64,000 nt of DNA from CAWALV01 sp963782965. Its GTDB lineage: Bacteria; Actinomycetota; Actinomycetes; Acidothermales; Acidothermaceae. The stretch lies in contig CAWALV010000002.1 in assembly GCA_963782965.1 (NCBI GenBank), forward strand, positions 310,001 through 374,000, written 5' to 3'. Positions within the stretch are counted from its first letter, which is position 1, and the number at the start of each line of letters is the position of its first letter. The notes below the pieces were generated by a model, which saw only the letters and a list, made by a program, of their open reading frames with translations, was not told where the DNA came from and did no database searches. This document shows, piece after piece, positions 33,521 through 42,193 of the stretch. The position numbers were made by a program, and so were the translations under genes.

Positions 33521-35551
33521 ATGGTCCTCGCCGACGAGGCCGTCGATGCACGGGCCGCCGCCGGCACTGGGCGGATCCAGGTGCGCCTGCTCCTCTCGAG
33601 CGCCCTCATGCTCTTTCTCGAGCTGGCGCTGATCCGTTGGACGGCGTCCAACATCATTCACCTCGGCTATTTCTCCAACTTCGTGCTCCTCGGCTCGTTC
33701 CTCGGGGTGGGGCTGGGATTCCTGCGCTCCGGCCGCACCGACCGGGCGCCGCTCTACTTCCCGATCGCGCTGGCGGTGCTGGTCGTCGTCATCCTGGCCC
33801 ACCCGGTGACCGTCGACCGCGCAGGCTCCGACCTGATCTTCTTCACCTCGCTCAGCACCTCCGGGCCGCCGGCCTGGGAGGTGCTGCCGTTCGTGTTCTT
33901 GTGCGTCGCGGTGGTGATGGCCGGGCCGGGCGAGTTGGTCGGGCGATGTTTCGCGCGGTTGCCGCGACTTGTCGCGTACCGGCTAGACCTCATCGGCAGC
34001 CTCAGCGGCATCGCGGTCTTCAGCCTGTTGTCGTTGCTGCGGGCGCCATCGTTCGTCTGGGGCACGATCGCGGGCATCGTGATCCTCGTCTTGCTGTGGC
34101 AGCCGTGGCGCCCAACGCGCGCGATCGTGTTGGCTCTGCCTGTCGCCGCGGTCGTCGCCGCGCTGGTCGTGGAGTCGCTCGCGGCAGGGGTGAGCTGGTC
34201 GCCGTACTACAAGGTCAGCGCGGTCGAACAAGGCAGCGGCAAGCAACGGATCATCACCGTCTCGGTCAACGGCGTACCGCACCAGGCGGCGATGGATGCC
34301 GAGACGAAGGCCCGCCGCGAGCCGCAGTACGCACTGCCCTACGAACGCATGACCCAGGCGACGCCCGGCCGCGTACTGGTGGTCGGTGCCGGAACCGGCA
34401 CCGACGTTGCGCTCGCGCTTTCGCGTGGCGCGACGCGTGTCGATGCGGTCGAGATCGACCCCCGGCTGCTGCAGATCGGCGAGCAGCGCCACCCCGATCA
34501 GCCTTATGCCGACCCGCGGGTGCACGTGCACATCGACGACGGCCGAGCCTTCCTCGAGCGGACGAACGCCAAGTTCAACCTCATCGTCTTCGCGCTGCCC
34601 GACTCGCTCACGTTGGTGGCAGGCGCCAGCTCGCTTCGCCTCGAGAGCTACCTGTTCACGGTCGAGGCGATGCGGTCGGCGCGCAGCCATCTTGCGCCGG
34701 GCGGCGCCTTCGCGATGTACAACTTCTACCGCCAGGGCTGGCTGGTCGGGCGGCTCGCCCGCACCGTCCGGGACGGCTTCGGGCACGAACCCTGCGTCGA
34801 CATGCTCGGCGGCGTCGACGCCGTGATCACCGCGGGTCTCACCGCGCAGGATCAGCGCTGCGGCGCAGCGCAGGCGGTGCCCGCCGGGCCCTCGCCGGCG
34901 ACCGACGACTGGCCGTTCGTCTACCTGCACGGCCGCAGCATCCCGGGCTTCTACCTGATCACCTTGCTGTGCATCCTGGTCGCCAGCCTGCTCGCCGTCC
35001 GCGTGGTCGGCGGGCCGTTGCGTCGCCTTCTCCCCTACCGCGACCTGTTCTTGCTCGGTTCGGCGTTCCTGCTGCTCGAGACGCGAGCCATCACCGGCTT
35101 CGCGTTGTTGTTCGGGACGACGTGGGCGGTCAACGCGATCGTCTTCGCCGGCGTGCTGGTGGCGGTGCTCGTCGCCGTCGAGATCACCCGGCGATGGCGA
35201 ACGCCCAGGATGGCGGTTCTCTACGCGTTGCTGGCCGCCGCCTTGGCCGTGGCGGCTGGGGTTCGCCCCGGCCTGCTGCTCGCGCTCCCCGTCGTCCCGC
35301 GGGCGCTGGTGGCCGTGGTGATCGCGTTCCTACCAGTGCTGATAGCCAACCTGGTCTTCGCGAAGCGGTTCGCCCAGACCGCCGATGGTGCGGCCGCCCT
35401 CGGGGCGAACCTGCTCGGCGCGATGGTGGGTGGGTGTTTGGAGTACCTGTCGCTGATCGTCGGATACCAGGCGTTGATCGGCGTGGCGGCGTTGTTGTAC
35501 GCAGGCTCGTTCGCGCTACTCCCCCGCGCCTCGCGGCCCCGCCTCGGCTGA
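33521..35551 (+). CDS. Polytopic membrane protein with spermidine-synthase-like domain
   Basis: A 676-aa protein with AGGAGGAG before ATG 33521. Seven or so helices come first (LMLFLELALIRW, NFVLLGSFLGVGLGFL), then a soluble aminopropyltransferase-like Rossmann domain (RVLVVGAGTGTDVALALSRGATRVDAVEIDPRLL, DPRVHVHIDDGRAFLERTNAKFNLIVF, ESYLFTVEAMRSARSHLAPGG), and a second set of about six helices (LLGSAFLLLETRAITGFALLFG). The key Asp of polyamine synthases is not clearly present (FALPDSLT), so true spermidine synthesis is doubtful. Membrane spermidine-synthase-like proteins are widespread and unexplained. Confidence 0.85.
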   Translation: MVLADEAVDARAAAGTGRIQVRLLLSSALMLFLELALIRWTASNIIHLGYFSNFVLLGSFLGVGLGFLRSGRTDRAPLYFPIALAVLVVVILAHPVTVDRAGSDLIFFTSLSTSGPPAWEVLPFVFLCVAVVMAGPGELVGRCFARLPRLVAYRLDLIGSLSGIAVFSLLSLLRAPSFVWGTIAGIVILVLLWQPWRPTRAIVLALPVAAVVAALVVESLAAGVSWSPYYKVSAVEQGSGKQRIITVSVNGVPHQAAMDAETKARREPQYALPYERMTQATPGRVLVVGAGTGTDVALALSRGATRVDAVEIDPRLLQIGEQRHPDQPYADPRVHVHIDDGRAFLERTNAKFNLIVFALPDSLTLVAGASSLRLESYLFTVEAMRSARSHLAPGGAFAMYNFYRQGWLVGRLARTVRDGFGHEPCVDMLGGVDAVITAGLTAQDQRCGAAQAVPAGPSPATDDWPFVYLHGRSIPGFYLITLLCILVASLLAVRVVGGPLRRLLPYRDLFLLGSAFLLLETRAITGFALLFGTTWAVNAIVFAGVLVAVLVAVEITRRWRTPRMAVLYALLAAALAVAAGVRPGLLLALPVVPRALVAVVIAFLPVLIANLVFAKRFAQTADGAAALGANLLGAMVGGCLEYLSLIVGYQALIGVAALLYAGSFALLPRASRPRLG

Positions 35552-35597
35552 CGGGTCGGTTGACGGGCGGGTTGACGGGGCCGGCTGGCGGTCGGGC

Positions 35598-36524
35598 TCA
35601 GCTCTCGCGGTCGTCGCGCCGGCGGGTGTGGTCGGCGAGAAAGCGCTCGAGTTCGGCGCCGAGCTCCTCTGCGGTCGGCAAGTCGCCTTCGGACGGCGCG
35701 AGGAGGTCGGCGTCCTGGCCGCGCCGGAACGCGTCGTACTGCTGTTCCAGCGAACTCACCAGCGCCATCGCGTCGGGCGATTCGGCGATCTGGCGGTCGA
35801 TCTCGGCCGTTGCCTCGACGGCGGCCGTATGCAGCTCCTCCACCGGCAGGGAGAGCCCGGCGGCGTCGGCGACGGCCGAGAGCAAATGCTCCGCGGCTTG
35901 CGGAAACTCCGTTTGCGAGACGTAGTGCGGCACGTGTACGGCGAAACCCATGGCGTCGAGGCCGCGCTCGGCGAGGCGAAACTCCAGGAGGTGGCTGGCG
36001 CTTGCCGGCACTTGGATGCGTTGCAGCCACGGCTTGTTGTCGGGGATCAGCTCGCTGCGTGAGGCGTGGGCTGTGATGCCGACCGGGCGGGTGTGCGGCA
36101 CGGCCATCGGGATCGCGTTCAGCCCGATCGTCAACCGCACGGAGAAGCGCTCGATCAGCGACATCACCGCGGCGACGTAACGCTCCCATTGGACGTCGGG
36201 CTCCGGCCCGGCCAGCACGAGGAAGCCGGTGCCGGCGGCGTCGGTCGCCGCTCGTACCGAGAGGTCGGGCGCCTCGTAACTCTCCCAGTGGTCGGCCTCG
36301 AAGATCATCGGCGGCCGCCGCGCACGGTAGTCGTGCAGCTGGTCGACGTCGAAGCGCGCGACGACCCGGCTCGGCAGGCTGGTGAGCAGGTGCCGCGTGG
36401 CCAGCCCGACCGCCTCGCCGGCGTCGACGTAGCCGCTCAGGGCGTGGACCAGCACCGGGTGATCGAGGCCGCCGTCGTCCAGGACGTCGGGCTCGAGCCG
36501 GTAGAGCTCGCGCGGATCGAGCAC
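35598..36524 (-). CDS. PAC2 family protein
   Basis: A 308-aa protein. GTG 36524 has GGAGG six bases upstream. PAC2 motifs: VLVHALSGYVDAGEAVGLATRHLL, RVVARFDVDQLHDYRARRPPM, FLVLAGPEPDVQWERYVAAV, IGLNAIPMAVPHTRPVGITAHAS and GFAVHVPHYVSQTEFPQAAEHLLSAV. The family is related to archaeal/eukaryotic proteasome assembly chaperone 2; in actinobacteria the role is unproven. Divergent from glpD (156 bp between starts) and convergent with the preceding membrane protein. Confidence 0.88.
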   Translation of the reverse strand: MLDPRELYRLEPDVLDDGGLDHPVLVHALSGYVDAGEAVGLATRHLLTSLPSRVVARFDVDQLHDYRARRPPMIFEADHWESYEAPDLSVRAATDAAGTGFLVLAGPEPDVQWERYVAAVMSLIERFSVRLTIGLNAIPMAVPHTRPVGITAHASRSELIPDNKPWLQRIQVPASASHLLEFRLAERGLDAMGFAVHVPHYVSQTEFPQAAEHLLSAVADAAGLSLPVEELHTAAVEATAEIDRQIAESPDAMALVSSLEQQYDAFRRGQDADLLAPSEGDLPTAEELGAELERFLADHTRRRDDRES

Positions 36525-36680
36525 GGGCGCCTCCTCGCTGTCGGTTTCGCTGTCGGTTTCGCTCCATTCTCGCGCACCGCCCGCGGCGGGGCGTGGGCGC
36601 GCCGGATCACGGCGAAGGTCGCCGCAGGGGCAGGATGGGGCCGAGGCAGGATGGAGGGGACGACGACGGAGGAGGCCGAC

Positions 36681-38318
36681 GTGCGATCCAGCTCCGCCCT
36701 GGGCGAGCGGCGCCGCGTCACCCGAGAGTCCCTGGAGCGCGGCGTCTTCGACATCGCCGTGATCGGCGGCGGCATCCTCGGCCTCTCCACCGCGTGGCAT
36801 GCGGCCCGTTCCGGGCTGCGGGTGGCCGTGATCGAAGCCGGTGACTTCGCCGGTGCGACGTCGAGTGCCTCGACGAAGCTGGTTCACGGCGGGCTGCGCT
36901 ATCTCGCGATGGGCGACATCAAGCTGGTCTACGAAAACCACGCCGAGCGGCGACTGCTGGCCGAAAGGCTCGCACCGCACCTCGTCCGGCCGGTCCCCTT
37001 CCTGGTGCCGCTCTACGAGGGCGGCCCGCACGGGCGGGTGAAGACCGGCGCCGGCATGCTCGCTTACTCCGCGCTGTCTCGTTTCGAAGACGGGCGGGGA
37101 AAGTTGCTTTCGGTCAAGAAGGCGGCCGCCATGGTGCCTGCGCTGCGCACCGAAGGGTTGCGCGGCTGCGGGCTCTACCACGACCACCAGATGAACGACA
37201 GCCGGATGGCACTCACCGTCGCGCACGCGGCCGCGGGCAGCGGCGCGGTGCTCGCCAACTACACCGCGGTCGTCGGGCTGCGCGACGTCGCGGGTCGCAT
37301 CTGCGGAGTCGACGTCCGCGACCAGCTCGACGGTACCGAGTTCGGTGTCGACGCCCGGGTTGTCGTGAACGCGTCGGGGCCATGGGTCGACCGGATCCGC
37401 GAGATGGAGGATCCCGGGGCTGCGCCCAGCGTGCGGCTGTCGAAGGGTGCACACGTCGTCCTGGCTCCCTCCCAGCCGTGGCAGGCGGCGCTCACGATCC
37501 CGCTGGAGGGCGGCCGGGTCTCGTTCGCGATCCCCTGGGAGGACCAGCTCTTGCTGGGCACCACCGACGAGGAGTACGACGCCGATCCCGCACAGGTCGG
37601 CTGCACCGACGAGGACGTCGCGCAGATCCTGGCCGAAGCGACGGAGGCGATCGACGACCCCGCGTTGACGGCGTCCCAGGTTCGCTACCGCTTCGGCGGT
37701 CTGCGCGTGTTGCCTCTCGGTGACGGAGACACCCAGCACGCCCGCCGCGAAACGGTGATCAGCCGCGGGCCGCGCGACCTCGTCACGGTCGCCGGCGGCA
37801 AGTGGACGACGTTTCGCCGTATCGGGCTCGACGTTCTCGATCACCTGCACGACCTGCTGCCCGATACCGAGGTCGATCGCTCGGAGGTGGCGCTTCCCGG
37901 TGCCGCTCCGCCGGAGTCGGTCGCCCGCGTGCTCGAGGCGTCGACGCCCGACCTGCCGGCCGACGTCGCGACCCATCTCGCCACCCACTACGGAACCCAG
38001 GCGTTCGCGGTGGCCCGCCTGGTGGCGGCCGACCCGAGCCTCGGTGCCCGCGTCCACCCCCTCGGGCCGGACATCTGGGCCCAGGTCGCCTACGCCGTCA
38101 CCGACGAATGGGCCTGCGAGCCGGACGACGTGCTGCGCCGCCGCACCACGGTCGAGGTGCGCGGTCTGGTGACCCCCGAGATTCGAGACGCCGTCGCCGC
38201 TCGACTCGGCCGCGGGCCCGGCCGCCTCGATGGCGCCGGCATGTCGGAGCATCCGGAGCCGCCGAGGCGCGGGAAGCTGAGCCGGTGGGGACGCCGTCAC
38301 CAGGCTGCCGGCACCTGA
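36681..38318 (+). CDS. glpD: Glycerol-3-phosphate dehydrogenase (FAD-dependent)
   Basis: A 545-aa flavoprotein. GTG 36681 is chosen because GGAGGAGG lies seven bases upstream; an ATG at 36651 is in frame. N-terminal FAD site: FDIAVIGGGILGLSTAWHAARSGLRVAVIEAGDFAGATSSASTKLVHGGLRYL. Further motifs are VNASGPWVDRI, SKGAHVVLAPSQPW, IPWEDQLLLGTTDEEYD, YRFGGLRVLP and VTVAGGKWTTFRRI. It oxidises glycerol-3-phosphate to dihydroxyacetone phosphate and passes electrons to quinone. No glpK or glpF is adjacent. Confidence 0.93.
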   Translation: MRSSSALGERRRVTRESLERGVFDIAVIGGGILGLSTAWHAARSGLRVAVIEAGDFAGATSSASTKLVHGGLRYLAMGDIKLVYENHAERRLLAERLAPHLVRPVPFLVPLYEGGPHGRVKTGAGMLAYSALSRFEDGRGKLLSVKKAAAMVPALRTEGLRGCGLYHDHQMNDSRMALTVAHAAAGSGAVLANYTAVVGLRDVAGRICGVDVRDQLDGTEFGVDARVVVNASGPWVDRIREMEDPGAAPSVRLSKGAHVVLAPSQPWQAALTIPLEGGRVSFAIPWEDQLLLGTTDEEYDADPAQVGCTDEDVAQILAEATEAIDDPALTASQVRYRFGGLRVLPLGDGDTQHARRETVISRGPRDLVTVAGGKWTTFRRIGLDVLDHLHDLLPDTEVDRSEVALPGAAPPESVARVLEASTPDLPADVATHLATHYGTQAFAVARLVAADPSLGARVHPLGPDIWAQVAYAVTDEWACEPDDVLRRRTTVEVRGLVTPEIRDAVAARLGRGPGRLDGAGMSEHPEPPRRGKLSRWGRRHQAAGT

Positions 38319-38457
38319 GCCGCTTCAGAATGCCGTAAGCCGCGGTGCGTAAGGTAGGCACGGCGCGGCGCCGTCCTACGCTGATTTCGGCGCGTCGTCA
38401 CGGCTACACCTGACCTGCCCGCAGCTCCACCGCATCCACGCGAGAGGCCTACGTGTC

Positions 38458-39456
38458 GTGAACTTCATGCAAGCAATCGTGCTCGGCTTGCTGCAGGGCG
38501 TTTCCGAACTCTTCCCGGTCTCCAGCCTCGGGCACAGCGTCATCGTGCCGGCGCTGATCGGTGGTTCGTGGAAGGCGCTGGTCACCGATCAGTCTCAAGG
38601 GGAGTCGCCCTACCTCGCGTTCATCGTGGCGCTGCACGTCGCTACCGCGCTTGCGCTGATGTGCTTCTTCTGGCGCGATTGGGTGCGCATCATCGGCGGC
38701 TTCTTCACCTCGCTGCGCAAGCGGCGCGCCGAGACCGTCGACGAGAAGATGGCCTGGCTGATCATCATCGCCACCATCCCGGCGGGCCTGTTGGGTGTCG
38801 CGTTCGAGCACAAGTTCCGCACCATCTTCGCCAAGCCCGAACTCGCCTCGATCTTCCTGACGATCAACGGCTTCATCTTGTTGGCGGGTGAGTTCCTGCG
38901 CCGGCGCGCCGCCCGCCGGGTTGCTACGCCGGTCGCGGTGGCGGCTGCGCCGGTTGGCGTGGCCACCGACAGCGTGGAGTACGCCGGCGGGGTGACCGTG
39001 GCGACCGGGGCGGCGGTCGAGGAGCGGGTGGCTCCGGTCGTCGAGCCCGAGCACGACCCGGCCAGCGACGCCGCCGTGGTGCGCCGAATCAGCTTCCGCG
39101 ACGCCGGCTTCATCGGCGTCTTCCAAAGCCTGGCGTTGCTCGCCGGCATCTCGCGATCGGGCATCACCATGGTCGCCGGGCTGTTGCGCGGCCTCGACCA
39201 CGAGCAGGCGGTGCGGTTCGCCTTCCTACTCGCGACCCCCATCATCTTCGCCGCGGGCGTGTACAAGATCCCCGACCTGATGGGCCCTCTCGGCAACGGC
39301 ATTCGCGGCCAGGCGCTGGCCGGCGGGGCCGCCGCGTTCGTCGGAGCCCTCGCCTCGACCAAGTTCTTGACGCAGTGGTTCCGCACCCGCACCCTGACGC
39401 CGTTCGCCGTCTACTGCGCGGGGTTCGGCGCGTTCTGCATCGCCTGGTTCGCCTGA
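38458..39456 (+). CDS. uppP: Undecaprenyl-diphosphatase
   Basis: A 332-aa integral membrane protein from GTG 38458 (ATG 38467 alternative). Both UppP/BacA signatures are present: LGLLQGVSELFPVSSLGHSVI near the N-terminus and GISRSGITMVAGLLRG in the second half. It recycles undecaprenyl pyrophosphate for peptidoglycan synthesis. It is about 50-60 residues longer than usual because of an Ala/Val-rich insert between helices (about residues 155-205: RRRAARRVATPVAVAAAP through EHDPASDAAVVRR). Confidence 0.92.
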   Translation: MNFMQAIVLGLLQGVSELFPVSSLGHSVIVPALIGGSWKALVTDQSQGESPYLAFIVALHVATALALMCFFWRDWVRIIGGFFTSLRKRRAETVDEKMAWLIIIATIPAGLLGVAFEHKFRTIFAKPELASIFLTINGFILLAGEFLRRRAARRVATPVAVAAAPVGVATDSVEYAGGVTVATGAAVEERVAPVVEPEHDPASDAAVVRRISFRDAGFIGVFQSLALLAGISRSGITMVAGLLRGLDHEQAVRFAFLLATPIIFAAGVYKIPDLMGPLGNGIRGQALAGGAAAFVGALASTKFLTQWFRTRTLTPFAVYCAGFGAFCIAWFA

Positions 39457-39481
39457 GCGGGGTTCGCCGCTCGGCCGTCGG

Positions 39482-41329
39482 TCACGCCCCGGCGGGTGGC
39501 TGCAGGCGGTCGATGAGGAAGTCGGCGGCGTCGCCGATGGCCCGGATCTCGTTCACCCGTTTGGTGAAACCGTGGCCCTCGTCGTCGTACACGTCATAAC
39601 GGACGTCGACCCCGCGGCTGCGGAGGCGCGCGACGATTTGGTCGCTCTCGGCCTTCGCGACCCGCGGGTCGTTGGCGCCTTGGATGACGAACAGCGGGGT
39701 TTGGATGTCATCGGCGTAGGTCACCGGTGAGCGCGCGAGCAGGAAGTCGCGCTCGGTCTCCGCGTTGCCGACCCAGCGGTCCATCAGGCGCTGCCAGGTG
39801 GGGGGCACCGACTTCACGAACGTGACGAGGTTCGCCGGCCCGACGATGTCGACCGCGGCTGCCCACAGGCCGGGCAGTCGAGACACGCACGACAGGGTGG
39901 CGAAGCCGCCGAACGATGCGCCGTAGACCGCGATCCGATCGGGATCGACCCAGTCCAGCCCGCGCAGGTAGCGCGCCGCTTCCTCGAAATCACCGAGCTC
40001 GGCGCCGCCCCAGTCGTGGTGGATCAGCTTCTGATACGTCGCGCCATACCCCGTCGAGCCGCGCACGTTGGGCGCCAGCACGCCGATGCCGTTCGCGAGG
40101 AGGTACTGGTAGAAGCCGCCGTACAGGTAGGTCGGTCGCTCCTGCGCTTCGGGGCCGCCGTGGATCGAAAGGACGACGGGGAAACGCCCCTCACCCTGCG
40201 GCCGGTAGAGCAGGGCGGGTATCTGGCGCCCGTCGTGCGAAGCGAACGTGACCGGAACCGGCTCGACCGCCGACACGTCGGCCAATGCCGGCGGCAGACT
40301 GTCGGTCAGCATGTCGACGCGCTTGCCGAGGAGGTCGACGACGACGACCTCGGTCGGGCGAGTCGCGGGCGAGAGCAGGAAGGCCAGCCGCCGGCCGTCG
40401 CGCGACATCCGCAGCACGCTGATCGTTCCGCCGGGCAGCGCCGGCACCGCGACGTCGTCGCCGGTCGTGAGGTCTCGCACCTGCAAGCGCGAATACCCGT
40501 TCTCGTTGACCGTCCAGGCGAGCAGCCGGCCGTCGGCGCTGAGCGCCAGCTGCTCGACGTCCCAGTCGGGAGCCTCGTACCACGACATGACACCGCGTGG
40601 CTCGGTCGCCGAGAACTCGGCGATCCCGGCGAACTCGCGGTCGCGGTCGGTGAGGGCGTAGACCGCGCTGCCGTAGGCCTTCCACGGGCCCGGTTCGTGC
40701 TTGACCTCACCCTCGTGCGGGCTGAGGTCGAGCGGGTGCTGCGGGTCGGGGTCGTTCAGGTCGACGAGTAACAGGTCTGCATCGGTGTTGGAGTTGAGCC
40801 GCACGGCGGCAAGCGTGTTTCCGTCCGGTGAGATGGCGATGCCGTAGTGCAGGCCTTCGGCCGTGACGACGCGCTGCGTTTCGCCGGTTTGCAGGTCGTA
40901 CAGGACGACGTCCTGGCTGGTCGGCACGCGATCGTTGCAGGCGTAGACGATGAAGCGCCCGTCGGGGGAGAACACCTCGGACGTCGCGAGGTGATGCTGC
41001 GCATTGGGTGCCGCCGTCAGCTGGCGGGGCTCACCGCCCGTGGCGTCGAGGAGGAACACCTGATGGAACTCGTCGCCCTGGTGGTCGGCGGTGAAGACCA
41101 GCGTTCGCCCGTCAGGTGACCAGGCGACATCGCGTACCGCGTGTTCGGTGAAGTGGGTCAGCTGGCTGGGCAGCTCGCCGCCGATGTCGTGGCGCCAGAG
41201 GTTCGACTGGCCCGACGCGTTGGAGGCGTAGACCACCGTCTCGCCGTCGGGAGAGATCGCGAGGGCCGGCTGGAACCGGCGCACGGGTGCGAAATCCGCG
41301 AACTGATGCTTGCGTGGTGCTTGCGTCAT
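39482..41329 (-). CDS. S9 family prolyl-oligopeptidase-type peptidase
   Basis: A 615-aa protein from ATG 41329. The N-terminal 370 residues are a WD40/TolB-like propeller (LAISPDGETVVYASNASGQSNLWRHD, VAWSPDGRTLVFTADHQGDEFHQVFLLD, FSPDGRFIVYACND). The C-terminal alpha/beta-hydrolase has VVLSIHGGPEAQERP, VRGSTGYGATYQKLIHHDWGG and the nucleophile YGASFGGFATL, with Asp in VIQGANDPRV and His in EGHGFTKR. No signal peptide, so cytoplasmic. It follows the nitrilase-like gene by 35 bp on the same strand. Confidence 0.9.
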   Translation of the reverse strand: MTQAPRKHQFADFAPVRRFQPALAISPDGETVVYASNASGQSNLWRHDIGGELPSQLTHFTEHAVRDVAWSPDGRTLVFTADHQGDEFHQVFLLDATGGEPRQLTAAPNAQHHLATSEVFSPDGRFIVYACNDRVPTSQDVVLYDLQTGETQRVVTAEGLHYGIAISPDGNTLAAVRLNSNTDADLLLVDLNDPDPQHPLDLSPHEGEVKHEPGPWKAYGSAVYALTDRDREFAGIAEFSATEPRGVMSWYEAPDWDVEQLALSADGRLLAWTVNENGYSRLQVRDLTTGDDVAVPALPGGTISVLRMSRDGRRLAFLLSPATRPTEVVVVDLLGKRVDMLTDSLPPALADVSAVEPVPVTFASHDGRQIPALLYRPQGEGRFPVVLSIHGGPEAQERPTYLYGGFYQYLLANGIGVLAPNVRGSTGYGATYQKLIHHDWGGAELGDFEEAARYLRGLDWVDPDRIAVYGASFGGFATLSCVSRLPGLWAAAVDIVGPANLVTFVKSVPPTWQRLMDRWVGNAETERDFLLARSPVTYADDIQTPLFVIQGANDPRVAKAESDQIVARLRSRGVDVRYDVYDDEGHGFTKRVNEIRAIGDAADFLIDRLQPPAGA

Positions 41330-41364
41330 CGTGAAGTCATCCGATCTGCCGGCACGCGCGGCGG

Positions 41365-42180
41365 TCAGCCGATGTCACCTTGCTGCCCGCCGTGGCGGGG
41401 TGGCAAGCCGAGCTTGCGATCGCGCAGCACCGGGAACTCGGCCCGCGTCTTGGCGACCATCGCGAGATCGATCTCGACGGTGATGACCTCTTCGCCGGTC
41501 CCTGCTTCGGCGAGCACCTTCCCCCAGGGGTCGATCGCGATGCTGTGCCCGGCCAGCTCGACGCCTTCCTGGTTGCCGACCTGGTTGCAGCCGACGAAGA
41601 ACACCTGGTTCTCGATCGCTCGCGCACGGGTGAGCAGCAGCCAGTGCTCGAGTCGGGCCGCGGGCCACCCGGTCGGGACGACGAGAAGCTCGACACCCTG
41701 GTCGACGAGCAGCCGGTACAGCTCGGGGAAACGCAGGTCGTAACAGGTGCTGGTGCCGAACATGACCGGCCCGGGCAGTTCGTACGCGGTGACCTCGGTG
41801 CCTGCGCTCAGCATCCGGGCTTCCCCGTGGTCGAACCCGAACAGGTGCACCTTGCGGTAGGTATGTGCAATCTCCCCGGCGGCCGAGACGAGCACCGCGG
41901 TGTTGTAGCGGTGGTCGCCGTGGCGTTCGATCACCGTGCCGGCGAGAACGGGTGCGCCGATCTCGCGTGCCACCTCACCGATCCTCGTCAGCACCGGCCC
42001 GGGAAGCTCGGTGGCCGACGCCTCGAACTTGCCGTACGCGAAGGCGCCGGGGATCCACAGTTCCGGCAGGACGACGAGGTCGGCACCGGCCTGGGCGCGT
42101 ACCAGCGCCAGCGCGCGCTCGATGCGGGACGCCGCCGGTTCGTCGTCGTCGACGCGAAGCTGAATCGCCGCTATGCGCAT
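41365..42180 (-). CDS. Carbon-nitrogen hydrolase (nitrilase superfamily)
   Basis: A 271-aa protein from ATG 42180. The Glu-Lys-Cys triad is visible: Glu in LVVLPELWIPG, Lys in HTYRKVHLFG and Cys in GTSTCYDLRFPELYR. The NIT fold continues with VPTGWPAARLEHWLLLTRARAIENQVFFVGCNQVG and HSIAIDPWGKVLAEAG. Closest in style to omega-amidase/carbamoylase-type amidases; substrate unknown. It starts 13 bp after the bkdC stop, so it is likely co-transcribed with the branched-chain dehydrogenase genes. Confidence 0.9.
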   Translation of the reverse strand: MRIAAIQLRVDDDEPAASRIERALALVRAQAGADLVVLPELWIPGAFAYGKFEASATELPGPVLTRIGEVAREIGAPVLAGTVIERHGDHRYNTAVLVSAAGEIAHTYRKVHLFGFDHGEARMLSAGTEVTAYELPGPVMFGTSTCYDLRFPELYRLLVDQGVELLVVPTGWPAARLEHWLLLTRARAIENQVFFVGCNQVGNQEGVELAGHSIAIDPWGKVLAEAGTGEEVITVEIDLAMVAKTRAEFPVLRDRKLGLPPRHGGQQGDIG

Positions 42181-42193
42181 TGGATCGACGGTG

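Noticed and set aside
33637..35925. A 762-codon forward frame overlapping the spermidine-synthase-like gene
   Set aside because: Out of frame with the well-supported membrane protein and highly Arg/Ala/Pro biased, typical of GC-rich shadow frames.
36066..36680. Longer N-terminus for GlpD starting far upstream
   Set aside because: The extra sequence is antisense to the PAC2 gene and a strong ribosome site fixes the start at 36681.
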